64,000 bases of DNA, taken from contig BCKE01000026.1 of the NCBI GenBank assembly GCA_001600495.1, positions 385,627 to 449,626 on the forward strand, in the 5' to 3' direction. The notes under the pieces were generated by a model. It searched no databases. It was given only the letters and a program-made list of their open reading frames with translations, and had not been told where the DNA came from. This DNA comes from Pilasporangium apinafurcum. Its lineage: Eukaryota > Oomycota > Peronosporomycetes > Pythiales > Pythiaceae. Both the position numbers and the translations under genes were made by a program. Position 1 is the stretch's first letter, and the number at the start of each line of letters is the position of its first letter. This document shows positions 9,891-19,624 of this stretch, piece by piece.

Positions 9891-12800
9891 ATGGATAACG
9901 AGGACGATGATACTCGTCGCACAGTGTATTTATCAACCATAGCGCGCGGGGCTAACGGCGACGATCTTCACTCACATACAAATGCGATGGACGAGGGAGA
10001 CAGACATACATCACCACAGGCCGTCACGCCGAAATCTGCGATTGATGAGACCAACACAAATGCATATGATATCCCTTTGCCACCTGTATCCAATGACAAC
10101 TTCAGTATCACAAGCAATCCGAGCGTGAGCAGCTACGAAAGCGATACGCGGCGGCGCAGCCACCATGCCATCGCCGCAACGTATTTCGGTCCACCGTCTA
10201 CGTTGACCAACGTCTTCACCGACAACGATAGTCGCAGCAGCGGCGAGGAAACCGACTCTTCCGACGATCAACAGGATACATCCATTTCCCGACAACGGAG
10301 ATCAAAACGACGTCGTGCCATGTCGGAGCAGGCAACGGCGTTGGCAGCTGCGTTGTCCCTTCCAATGGATGGCCATGCGTGTGATGGAGCACATCTACGC
10401 AAGGACGAAACGGAAGAGGAACGTGCTCAGCGGAAGGAAAACTGTGCAATCTTTAAAGATCTAGTGCACAGAGCCAATACGCGGCAGCCAGTGAAATTCT
10501 CAACTTTCCGGCGGCAATCCTCATCTGCGGTGCATGGGGCCAACACCACTAAACCATTGACGGCAGTGGAGCGAAAGTTGAACACGGAACTGATGGAGGC
10601 ATACATTGCCTATGCGCGCTCCATCAACCACGAACCGCAGATTGATCTCTCAGATGAGCGGTTCCTGAGTTCAGATGAAGAGAGTGACACAGATTTAGAG
10701 GATGCAGAGATGCATGCACGACGACGGTCTTACACCATCCAGGAGCGACCTGTACTGCCTGAACCGACGCATGCTTGGACAGAATTTATCGGCACAAGAT
10801 ATAGCAAACGCCGTGGGTGCGTGCAGTTTTGGACATGGCTATTTATGGGGGTGGTGGTTGCGATCATCATGATCGTTTGGCTTTCAACAGTTCACCTCAG
10901 CGAGGTTTTGCACTTAGGTGCGTTTGATAAAAAGAATGTGATTGTTACGGACGACTTCACGTATTTGTACCTGCGTGACGAAGTATCATTCGATATTAAA
11001 TATGAGATTGAAGCGCTCGTCGACGATTCGATTAACGTCAACCAGACGTACTTCCAGGTTCTACTTCTGAGCGAAGACGACTTTGAAGACTACGTGGAAG
11101 GGGACGACTTTGACTACGTTGCAGCCGGTAGTACGTTGCGTACCACTTATGCGAGTCTCCCGCTGGGTCGTATTGAAAATAACGACGAGATGTATTTCGT
11201 TATCCAACCATGCTATTTGGCGAGAAATCCGACAGCCGATTACTGTCAAACCAGGCGGCTGCCCACACCCGTGAGCTCGCATCAAAAGATCTACAAATTG
11301 CGATCACCAACGGAAGCCAACAAAAATACAGGCTTGCAGTTCAAACATATTTATGTGAACCCTATGCCAGACCAATGCAGTAACTCAGGATGGAAAGGCA
11401 GTAGCTACATGCTCCTTTTTGTGCCGTATATCCTATTGATGCTATTTGGACTCCGCTTCTTCCAGATGTGCTTCCGATGTGAAAGCTTCAGAGATAATCT
11501 CGAACGCAAGTACAAGAAGGAAACCGAAATCCCAGAAGATGAAGTGGANTACTGGCAACCAATGCCATGGGATCGAAAGGTACCCAAGACACGTCTCTTA
11601 GGTCCATGTTGCTGGAAGAAGTTTCGTCATCCATTTGAACCGTTTTATACATGGTGGCGTCATGAGAACTATTTCACTTGGATCTTCTTTCCATATCGAA
11701 ATGAGCGACTTTCAAGAGGAGAGCGTGCCATCATTGTAGCATGCTCACTCTATGTGACATTCTATGTGCTCTTCATTATCGTCATGATTCATGATAGCAT
11801 GAATGGTTTCTCAGTATTTGCTGGTGTGGTTCTCTACTATCTTCTCGTCATGATCTTGCCATCTGCTGGTAAGGCTATTTTCAAAGAGATCTTCAAGCTC
11901 ATCTTTCGACAAAGACGCAAGTATTTTCGTCTGAAGGCAGCAGGTGGTGATACTGAGAGCTTTTCGACTGGATTAGCATTCTTTGCACAGATTCTGGTTG
12001 GTGTATGCATCACACTTACTCAGTTACCGATGTTTTACATCTGGTTGTATCGAAGTTGCACATTTCTGAAGCAATTCATGTACTTTGGTTTGCTTGCTGC
12101 ATTTACACGTCTCTCGATTCTCGGATTGATGCAAGATTATGCTTGGTATCTTGTGATTTCTGCATGGGGTTGGAAAGATCTGTGTCCTTATTGCACAGAG
12201 CGATTGGCACATTGTGACTGTTTCAATGATGAGATGCTTGTATTGGCAGTAGAGAAAGTGGGTCCGAAGTGGGACTTGATTTTGGTGATGGATGGACTTC
12301 TTGCTAAGCATCGTAACTATCCACCGCAGTTTGAACAATATACCTCAGCTCAGCTACAAGAGCGCTGGCAAATTTTGGTGGAACGAGCAGAGAAGCACAT
12401 GGAGAAGATGGAAAAACTGGAGGCATACCGTGAGAAAAAACGCCAAGACCGGCTTCGAAGAGAACGCCAGCGAAGGAGTTTTATCAATGCTATTTCCTTC
12501 CGCAGTTTCATTGAGCATTCTCCCTCTAATCAGAATGACAAGCGAGGCGATAACTCTACGGAAGCTGTGATCGATTCGACTGACGCTGACGAGTCTAGTG
12601 GCCGGGATAGCTCGAGTACGGAAGGTCTCCATGTGTGCTCTCTTCGAGAGAAAAAAATTTTAGCCATCAACAGTAAAATCGAACTGGACAAGTTTGAGAA
12701 GCACTACGACGCGACGTTTGTCGAGGTATTCCACTCAATCGGTCGTGCACTGTCGAAGCGAAGACGTCATGTCCATAAGAAAGACAGGAAGAAGAAAAAA

Positions 12801-13445
12801 CGCCAACAGCAGCAGCAATATGGTGCATTGGGTCGTGAGGCTGAGGAGACGAAAGAAGAGCATGATGATAATGATCAGGACGTGGAGGCTCAGCGCAGCA
12901 ATCCCTTCGGCAGCTCTAGCAGCGGCAGCGATGGAGAGACGATGTGGATCTATGACACGCCGGAGCAACGACTGGCTCGACGTGAAGAGGAAAATCTACG
13001 TCGTAAGCAGACGTTCCGCGTGCTAAAGAATTACGCCATTGAGGTAGTCGACTCAGAACCAGAGGCACAGAATCGGAATTTCCCAATGACTCCATCGGCG
13101 ACAAATTCGAGAAAACTCCCGCTGTTGAGACGCCAGCGATCTGTCCCGAAGGATGATGAGATTGTGATTGTTGTACATGACGATCGCTTCGTTAGGACCA
13201 GTAGAAATAGTCGATCTGGACGCAAATCTATTGAAGATAGTGACGATAGCGAGGAAGATAATGATGAAGTTGGGGAGCTCGTCGATGACTACGACTCAAC
13301 TTCTGAATATTCGCTCTCGAGCGTTCCGGCGCCACCCACAAGTAGAACGTACGCAGTTGTGGAAAAACCGCCGTCGCTGTTGCATAGAGTCTCTCAGTCC
13401 GCCGCAGCTTTTACTCAATGGGCCAGGGAGAGAGCGAACTTGTAA
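9891..13445 (+). CDS. large polytopic membrane protein, paralogue A (unknown family)
   Basis: The product is 1184 residues. The N-terminal third is polar and probably disordered, with a conserved block TEEERAQRKENCAIFKDL near residue 178. A first hydrophobic helix (about 312-335, VVVAIIMIVWL) leads into a roughly 170-residue loop with conserved cysteines (VIQPCYLARNPTADYC). Further helices lie near 505-530, 612-633, 640-660, 695-720 and 731-755, giving about six in all. Between helices 2 and 3 is a very conserved WQPMPWDRKVPKTR segment. After the last helix comes a CPYCTERLAHCDC cluster (about 764), which could bind metal. The C-terminal third is charged and contains poly-Gln/Lys tracts. I recognise no named family. 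The layout vaguely recalls polycystin-like membrane modules, but I would not assign it. Base 11549 is N, making residue 553 ambiguous (D in copy C). No introns. Confidence 0.85.
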   Translation: MDNEDDDTRRTVYLSTIARGANGDDLHSHTNAMDEGDRHTSPQAVTPKSAIDETNTNAYDIPLPPVSNDNFSITSNPSVSSYESDTRRRSHHAIAATYFGPPSTLTNVFTDNDSRSSGEETDSSDDQQDTSISRQRRSKRRRAMSEQATALAAALSLPMDGHACDGAHLRKDETEEERAQRKENCAIFKDLVHRANTRQPVKFSTFRRQSSSAVHGANTTKPLTAVERKLNTELMEAYIAYARSINHEPQIDLSDERFLSSDEESDTDLEDAEMHARRRSYTIQERPVLPEPTHAWTEFIGTRYSKRRGCVQFWTWLFMGVVVAIIMIVWLSTVHLSEVLHLGAFDKKNVIVTDDFTYLYLRDEVSFDIKYEIEALVDDSINVNQTYFQVLLLSEDDFEDYVEGDDFDYVAAGSTLRTTYASLPLGRIENNDEMYFVIQPCYLARNPTADYCQTRRLPTPVSSHQKIYKLRSPTEANKNTGLQFKHIYVNPMPDQCSNSGWKGSSYMLLFVPYILLMLFGLRFFQMCFRCESFRDNLERKYKKETEIPEDEVXYWQPMPWDRKVPKTRLLGPCCWKKFRHPFEPFYTWWRHENYFTWIFFPYRNERLSRGERAIIVACSLYVTFYVLFIIVMIHDSMNGFSVFAGVVLYYLLVMILPSAGKAIFKEIFKLIFRQRRKYFRLKAAGGDTESFSTGLAFFAQILVGVCITLTQLPMFYIWLYRSCTFLKQFMYFGLLAAFTRLSILGLMQDYAWYLVISAWGWKDLCPYCTERLAHCDCFNDEMLVLAVEKVGPKWDLILVMDGLLAKHRNYPPQFEQYTSAQLQERWQILVERAEKHMEKMEKLEAYREKKRQDRLRRERQRRSFINAISFRSFIEHSPSNQNDKRGDNSTEAVIDSTDADESSGRDSSSTEGLHVCSLREKKILAINSKIELDKFEKHYDATFVEVFHSIGRALSKRRRHVHKKDRKKKKRQQQQQYGALGREAEETKEEHDDNDQDVEAQRSNPFGSSSSGSDGETMWIYDTPEQRLARREEENLRRKQTFRVLKNYAIEVVDSEPEAQNRNFPMTPSATNSRKLPLLRRQRSVPKDDEIVIVVHDDRFVRTSRNSRSGRKSIEDSDDSEEDNDEVGELVDDYDSTSEYSLSSVPAPPTSRTYAVVEKPPSLLHRVSQSAAAFTQWARERANL
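11431..12325 (+). repeat. 895-bp near-identical tract shared with gene C (inverted)
   Basis: Bases 11431-12325 of gene A match the reverse complement of 21450-22344 in gene C almost perfectly. The differences I found are the ambiguous base at 11549 and one substitution at 11558 (a here, g in gene C). Identity stops abruptly at both ends and the flanking coding sequence is clearly diverged. The tract encodes the membrane core and the Cys cluster. Recent gene conversion is the simplest reading; an assembly artefact is possible. Confidence 0.9.
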
Positions 13446-13633
13446 TATATGAAAATATAATTTGCAGACCGAACGTTTCACACATTTTAAACTTTTTTCC
13501 CCAGGTGTAGTAGAGAAAGTAGAGTTGTAGTCTATGAAGTAGACACTGTTTTACAGTGTTTCTACTGGGCTTCTCAATAGGGAAACATGTTAAATTCAAG
13601 TATTTACCACCTCACGTCTATCGAGTGTCGCTT

Positions 13634-13880
13634 CAACGAAGAAATTGGCGGTAAGGATCTTTATGGTGTGTGACACTGCGAAAATAATGAATGCCATCGC
13701 ACATTTTGGGATCGTGACATCAACACCGCAATCAACATTATTAGGCTATTCATCGACGAAGTGAAGGAAAAGAGGAGACTTAAGGCCTTCACGAGGGGTA
13801 AAGGATGAAGTGGCACTCGAAGTCAAAATTGAGGTGATAAACAACCTCGCTGCTATGATTCCGGGAACGGATAAGTGTAA
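13634..13880 (+). mobile_element. Fanzor/TnpB-type transposon relic, 3' end only
   Basis: The open frame here reads CHCENNECHRTFWDRDINTAINIIRLF and ends KGKG-stop at about 13808 (quoted in overlapping pieces: CHCENNECHRTFWDRD, then WDRDINTAINIIRLF). This is the terminal RuvC segment of the Fanzor/TnpB family, in which WxRDxNAAxNI carries the last catalytic Asp. It is a close copy (roughly 80-85% by eye) of the reverse complement of 61540-61790. The similarity runs past the stop codon for about 60 bp (gaggtgataa, then ctgctatgattc). No upstream part of the gene is present. Confidence 0.7.
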
Positions 13881-15102
13881 CTATTTTCCCATTTGTGCCA
13901 CGCATGGTACAATGATGTGGGGGATAAAGGTTAAACTTGGCACCGGCAAATAGATGATTTGAATCATAAGCATTTTAATGTCGATTATCAGAATAAGAGC
14001 TAACTATATGAACGCGCTTGAGAGATTGCTAGGTCCTCCCGCTGTCTACGCATACTCTTCCTACAATCTATTCTGCTCGTTGTAGCTCGAGTGATCTTGA
14101 AAGTCCATGTAGAAGACACATGGCAAGCGTAAGAATGTTTTTTTACTCCAAGTAGCATTCTCGCAGTTAACTGCTGTACAAGTGCAGGGTGTATTGGCAA
14201 ATCAAATGTTCATTTAGCGGACATTTACGAGCACATATAGAGGACAAAAGATATCGACGACAGCGAACTAGAATCTAGCGGAGGGAGATTGTTCGAGTCG
14301 AGTATCGACTAATTGGACTCATACTACATACTAACAACAACATTCATACATATATATATATATATGATATCTCGTGGTGATTTTTGATCGATAGAGAATT
14401 GCAAGTTGTCATGTGTGTATGCGTTTTAGGCGCTTTTTGTTACGTAAAGATTTGACCAGTGACATGTGTCACTGTGGTAAATGTGCTGACTGCACTTCGA
14501 AAGAAAGTTGCTTTGGCACACATCACACTGGTGTCTCATGAATTCGACTTGAAAGAGAGATGCATTTGAGTTTTTGGGTGGGTCATCTATCAAATCAGTT
14601 TAATCGATGGTCACATCATTTGCTTTTCTACACTTGGACCAGTCGATTAACTTTCCATTCTGATTGGACTTTGTTTATGAAATTTTAACGTTAAACAGCA
14701 CGCATGCGACAAGAATGCTTACGTTTGGATGGGCGTGATAAACTTTACTCCTTCTGTTCTTACCAGATCAACAACAGTCTCAGAGGATCGAAACTCATGA
14801 CGTTTTTTTTAATCAAGAGCGATACAGCCCTTACTCCTCGACTAATGACTACTAACTGAATGATTTAAGGTATAGTAAGAGAAAACACACACATAGAATC
14901 ATTAAAATGGCTGATCAAGAGCATTGTTCTTAGATAACACACATGTGCTGGAGATAGATCGACCACCCCATAGTCTCCATCTCACTTTGTCCAAGGGAGG
15001 CTGAGACCAGTCATCATTCGTAGCATCAACCTTTTCACAAAGCATCATCACCCTCATGTGAAAGATCGGTGTTTACGGTCGTGAAACGACACATCATCTC
15101 TG
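13881..15102. other. gene-free stretch between relic and gene B
   Basis: No gene found. It contains a short TA microsatellite at about 14350-14365 and AT-rich sequence. Short open frames here have no recognisable content. Confidence 0.5.
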
Positions 15103-15114
15103 TCTGATTGGTGG
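15103..15114 (+). promoter_or_regulatory. CCAAT-box-like motif upstream of gene B
   Basis: This is the same TCTGATTGGTGG as upstream of gene A, about 155-165 bp before the ATG of gene B. Confidence 0.45.
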
Positions 15115-15269
15115 AAATTTGCGCATGTCCTTCTCGTCAACCCACCGAACGGATGACGCTGATCGTTCCATCCTTTAATTCTCACAAACCGCTTCCTGCA
15201 GAGATATGTACTTTAATGTCAGTTGATCTGTCTGTTCATCCAGCCAGTATTTAATTTGCCAAGGGGCAG

Positions 15270-18200
15270 ATGGAAGGAATGGAAGAAAAACCACGCAGCG
15301 TAGAAGGAGAAAATGCTGTGGCTGGTGACGGACGAGCGGTGCAGCGTAGCCGCTCGCTGGAGGAAAAACCGTCCGCTCCAGCGATGGTGACTCGGCAGGC
15401 ACATGCCGTTAGTGTAGACAGTTATACACCGCCCCGCATACACGCAAGCTCAACTTCAACTCCCACCGTCCAAGAATCACCAGCAGAAGCGGAGAATCTG
15501 GATGATTTGGATGATGACGAGCTGCAGGAACGTCAGCGGCGCCTTTCACAGCAGGCAATGGCGGCGGCTCTGCATCTGCCATCCACGGCGGGCGAACCGT
15601 CATCCACGGTATGCGAGAAGTTGGCGCCACTGGACGAGACCGAAGAAGAGCGACAGCAGCGGGAAGAGAACTGCACTGTATTTAAAGATTTAATAGAGAA
15701 AGCCAATAACAAGCAGACGGTTTCCTTTGCGGCATTCCGTCATCGTCCGTCGTCCAAGAAACGCAAAGGTTATGCCGAGACCCAACTCGACCGTCAAATC
15801 AACATGGAGCTACTGCAGGCGTATCTTGTATATGCGCGATCGGTAGGACATGAACCGGATATCGACATCTCGGGAGAGAGAGGCAAGTTTCTCTGTGATG
15901 GTGATGAAGAAGATCTGCAGGAAGAACGACCGTCGTTCATCCAAGAGCGGCAGGCCCTAGACGAACACCAACATTGGTGGACAAAGTATTTAGGTACACG
16001 CTACAGCAAGCGCCGCGGTTGTGTGCAGTTCTGGACGTGGTTCTTCATTGGTGTCATTGTGTTGCTGATCATGTCGATCTGGATCGCTACTATTCACTTG
16101 GATGAAGTCATGCATTTGGGTGCCTTTGATGAGCATGATGTGATCGTCACCGACGACTTCACGTATCTTTACTTGCGTGACGACGTCTCTTTCGAGATTG
16201 ACTACAAAGTGGAATCCACGATCAATGAAAACACGGACGTTAACAAGACTTCCTTCCAGGTGATGCTGATGGGTAGAAGCGACTTTGAAGATTACAAGAA
16301 CGGCAATGACTTTGAATACGTGGCCAAAGCCTCAACACTGCGCACAACCTACGCAGATTTGCCTCGCACGCGCATCGAGAACGACGATCCCATGTACTTT
16401 GTCATCCAGCCGTGCTACATCGCCAGGAATCCAACGTTTGACTACTGTCAAACCAAAAAGTTGCCAACTCCGGTGAGTGCACATCAGAAGATCTACAAAC
16501 TCAGACACCCAACATATCCTACGAGTATGAATGGCATCAACTTCACAAGCATTTATGTCAACCCAAGACCAGACAAATGCTCCGACTCTGGCTGGAAAGG
16601 TGGTGGCTACGTGCTTTTGTTTGTTCCCTATATCGTGCTCATGCTCTTCGGTCTTCGCATCCTCCAGATGTGCTTCCGATGTGAAAGCTTCAGAGATAAT
16701 CTTGAACGCAAATACAAGAAGGAAATTGAGATCCCAGAGAACGAAGTGGATTACTGGCAACCAATGCCATGGGATCGAAAGGTACCCAAGACACGTCTCT
16801 GTGGTCCGTGCTGTTGGAAGAAGTTTCGTCGTCCATTTGAACCATTTTATACATGGTGGCGTCATGAGAACTATTTCACTTGGATCTTCTTTCCTTACCG
16901 GAATGAACGACTGTCTAGGGGAGAGCGCGCTATCATTATCGCATGTTCTCTCTATGTGACATTCTATGTACTATTCATTATCGTCCTGGTCCGGGATGAC
17001 GCGCAAGACAACATCTCTGTCTTTACAGGCGTGATTCTGTTTTACTTCCTTGTTATGATCTTGCCATCCGCTGGTAAGGCCATTTTTAAAGAAATCTTCA
17101 AGCTCATCTTCCGACAACGACGCAAGTTCTATCGTCTCAAGGCTGCGGGTGGAGATACTGAGAGTTTTTCCACTGGGTTAGCGTTTTCTGCACAATTATT
17201 GGTGGCTGTGTGCATCACACTGACGCAGTTGCCCATGATATACATCTGGCTTCACCGAAGCTGCACATTCCTTCGAACGTTCATTTACTTTGGTGTGTTG
17301 GCTGCAATCACGCGTCTCTCTATTCTGGGCTTGGTGCTAGATTTTGCCTGGTACCTCATCCTCAAGACGTGGGGCTGGAAAGACTTGTGTCCATACTGTA
17401 CTGAGCGACTCGTGCACTGCAACTGTTTTAATGATGAAATGCTTGTGATGGCTGTGGAGCGTGTTGGACCCAAGTGGGAGTTGATCCAAATGATGGATCG
17501 ACTACTATCGAAGCATCGCAATCACCCGATGCAATTTGATCAGTACACTCCAGAGCAATTGCGTGAGCGATGGGATATCATTGTCGACCGTGCGCATAAG
17601 CACATGGGAAAAATGGAGAAACTCGAGGCATATCGTGAAAAGAAGCGATTGGATCGGATTCGAAACCGAAGCCAACGACGCAGCTTTGTCGATGCCATCA
17701 CCTTTCGACGGAGTTTTGTGGAGGATGACACTATTAAAGACAACAAGGGTGAGCGTTTAGACTCTGATGGCGACGATGTTACCGAACGTGAAAGCAGCAG
17801 CAGCGATGAACCGCCGATGTGCTCACTCCGTGAAAAGAAAATCTTGAAAGTTAATGAGAAGATCGAGTTGGACAAGTTTGAACGCCACTACGACTCAAGC
17901 ATCGTCGATGTTTTCCACTCGATGCGTCGAGCGATATCGAGACGCCGACGTCACTTACGTAGAAAGAAGAGACAAGAGGCTGCTGATCGTGAAGGAAGTG
18001 GCGACATTGAAGACGATGATAACGAGGAACGCGAACGCCAGGACACTTTTGGCAGCAGTATGAGCAGCGGCAGTGGTGATGGCGAGACAATGTGGGTCTA
18101 CGACACGCCCGAAGAGCGGCTGCAGCGACGTGAGATGGAAGAATACCAACGTAACCGGACGTTCCAAGTGTTGAAAGATTATGATATTGAGACAGTGGAT

Positions 18201-18575
18201 CCAGAGCCTAATGCTCCAGGCCGATTCATTTTGTTCAGTCCAAAGTCCAAAAAAGATTCCAAGAAGGTGCCGCTGCTTCGCCAGTTTTCACGACAACGCA
18301 CGATGCCAAGAGATGATGAGATCGTGATTGTAGTGAAAGACGACACTCCGAAAGAGGAAACCTCGCCAGCAAGATCGCACACTGTTCATGAAGAAGCAGA
18401 TGAGTATGATGGCTATGAATCCTCGACATCCGTGGTGTCGCGGTCGACAGTGGGAGCTGCTATAGCTCCAAATAGTAAGACCTACGCGGTGATGGAGAAG
18501 CCAAGGACCCTGATGCGCAAGATGTCGTCGTCTGCAAACACGTTTGCGTCCTGGGCCTTCAAGTACGATACGTAG
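15270..18575 (+). CDS. large polytopic membrane protein, paralogue B (unknown family)
   Basis: The product is 1101 residues and shares the architecture of paralogues A and C. It has a disordered N-terminus with the TEEERQQREENCTVFKDL block, a first helix near residue 260, and a cysteine-containing loop (VIQPCYIARNPTFDYC). About five more helices, the WQPMPWDRKVPKTR segment, a CPYCTERLVHCNC cluster and a charged C-terminal tail follow. It lies in tandem 1.8 kb downstream of A. Its DNA is diverged from A overall, but stretches around 16670-16890 match A almost base for base, suggesting an older or smaller conversion tract. The ATG at 15270 is the first in frame. The function is unknown; a membrane transporter, channel or receptor would fit the topology, but nothing in the sequence decides between them. 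Confidence 0.85.
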   Translation: MEGMEEKPRSVEGENAVAGDGRAVQRSRSLEEKPSAPAMVTRQAHAVSVDSYTPPRIHASSTSTPTVQESPAEAENLDDLDDDELQERQRRLSQQAMAAALHLPSTAGEPSSTVCEKLAPLDETEEERQQREENCTVFKDLIEKANNKQTVSFAAFRHRPSSKKRKGYAETQLDRQINMELLQAYLVYARSVGHEPDIDISGERGKFLCDGDEEDLQEERPSFIQERQALDEHQHWWTKYLGTRYSKRRGCVQFWTWFFIGVIVLLIMSIWIATIHLDEVMHLGAFDEHDVIVTDDFTYLYLRDDVSFEIDYKVESTINENTDVNKTSFQVMLMGRSDFEDYKNGNDFEYVAKASTLRTTYADLPRTRIENDDPMYFVIQPCYIARNPTFDYCQTKKLPTPVSAHQKIYKLRHPTYPTSMNGINFTSIYVNPRPDKCSDSGWKGGGYVLLFVPYIVLMLFGLRILQMCFRCESFRDNLERKYKKEIEIPENEVDYWQPMPWDRKVPKTRLCGPCCWKKFRRPFEPFYTWWRHENYFTWIFFPYRNERLSRGERAIIIACSLYVTFYVLFIIVLVRDDAQDNISVFTGVILFYFLVMILPSAGKAIFKEIFKLIFRQRRKFYRLKAAGGDTESFSTGLAFSAQLLVAVCITLTQLPMIYIWLHRSCTFLRTFIYFGVLAAITRLSILGLVLDFAWYLILKTWGWKDLCPYCTERLVHCNCFNDEMLVMAVERVGPKWELIQMMDRLLSKHRNHPMQFDQYTPEQLRERWDIIVDRAHKHMGKMEKLEAYREKKRLDRIRNRSQRRSFVDAITFRRSFVEDDTIKDNKGERLDSDGDDVTERESSSSDEPPMCSLREKKILKVNEKIELDKFERHYDSSIVDVFHSMRRAISRRRRHLRRKKRQEAADREGSGDIEDDDNEERERQDTFGSSMSSGSGDGETMWVYDTPEERLQRREMEEYQRNRTFQVLKDYDIETVDPEPNAPGRFILFSPKSKKDSKKVPLLRQFSRQRTMPRDDEIVIVVKDDTPKEETSPARSHTVHEEADEYDGYESSTSVVSRSTVGAAIAPNSKTYAVMEKPRTLMRKMSSSANTFASWAFKYDT

Positions 18576-19327
18576 ACGACATAAACATAATTATGATTCA
18601 TATGCATACTAGACTGTAACAGTATGTAATGAACAGACACATTTACAAAAATACGTTGCTGCTTTCTTTGCTGTGTTGCACATATTCCTTCACTCTCTAT
18701 TGAGTCTTTCAATTGAAAGAATCGTTTTTGATCCGTTCTACTGACCTCATGGCCACAGTTCAACAAGTCTAACGAATGCTATCGCCAATGCTTTCTTGGT
18801 AACAAGAAATGTCAATGATGTATTCTCATCAGCATCCTAAGATGTGTGAGCTGAAGAGATGCTGATTCTAGTGTCTTTTTGTGCGTGCAGGTATCTGCTT
18901 GGAATTCCATGGAAAACCGAGGACTATGCCCTTTGTTGCACCTGGATAATTGCGCTACTGTTTGCCATCGCTGGACAAGGTGACTATCAAAATGTAGTAG
19001 AACTTTACGCCGATTATCACCTCCTTCCATCATCCTGTAACAAGTCCAATTCCAAAGCATAATATGACCAGACGCATTCAATTTGTTTTTTGTTGTTCCT
19101 GCAAGATCATGCAGAAAACACCAACTCCATGTTTGCTTTTCGTTAATAATTCCACCTAGTAGAAGGTGTTTGTAGCTCCCTCTACTAAGTATTACACGTC
19201 AGAGAAACACACACAGAGTCTGTTGTGGTCTTCTTTCATGATCGTTCTTGTGCTCGCCGTGGAGAAACGTGCTGCCTTGCTTCAGCTTTGCGGCCAAGAC
19301 GCAATGCATTACGATGCGGTAATGCAT
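18576..19327. other. intergenic stretch
   Basis: This lies between convergent genes (B on plus, Ubl-eL41 on minus). I see no supported gene; small open frames around 18812-19081 on both strands have no recognisable content. Confidence 0.5.
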
Positions 19328-19624
19328 TTATCTGGCACGCTGGCGCATTTTTCGGCGCTTGCGACGTAGACGACGCATGCGCTTCTTGCGCCACTTGGCA
19401 CGCATGCCACCATTGACGGAGAGCAGCATCTTGAGCGTGTCAGCTTCTTCGATGCCGTAATCCGCCAAGGAGCCGGATTCAAGTTGCTTGCCGGCGCACA
19501 CCAAGCGGAAGCCCGAGATGAATTCATGGTCTTCCACAAGCTGCTTCACCGAGGCAACCGAGGCGTCCGACGCCACGGAGAGGGTGAGTGGAGCCCCCGT
19601 GAGGGTATCGACGAAAATCTGCAT
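19328..19624 (-). CDS. ubiquitin-like domain fused to ribosomal protein eL41
   Basis: The product is 98 residues. Residues 1-73 form a ubiquitin-like domain starting MQIFVDTLTG. It keeps AGKQLE (the ubiquitin Lys48 region) and ends LLSVNGG. Directly after the Gly-Gly comes a 25-residue, almost wholly Arg/Lys peptide (MRAKWRKKRMRRL, then RKRRKMRQRAR) that matches eukaryotic eL41, normally made as a free 25-residue protein. Ubiquitin fusions to eL40 and eS31, and FUBI fusion to eS30, are established; processing at Gly-Gly frees the ribosomal protein. By analogy, cleavage here would release eL41 beginning with its usual Met. The domain is not ubiquitin: the Ile44 position is Val and the two Arg of the RLRGG tail are Ser and Asn, so conjugation is doubtful. 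Neither part needs a frameshift or intron. This appears to be a genuine fusion gene. Confidence 0.9.
   Translation of the reverse strand: MQIFVDTLTGAPLTLSVASDASVASVKQLVEDHEFISGFRLVCAGKQLESGSLADYGIEEADTLKMLLSVNGGMRAKWRKKRMRRLRRKRRKMRQRAR

Noticed and set aside
9891-13445. Polycystin/PKD-like identity for the three membrane paralogues
   Set aside because: The resemblance is only in general topology; no diagnostic motif was found.
16332-16865. 177-codon minus-strand frame inside gene B
   Set aside because: Shadow of a well-supported conserved coding region on the other strand.
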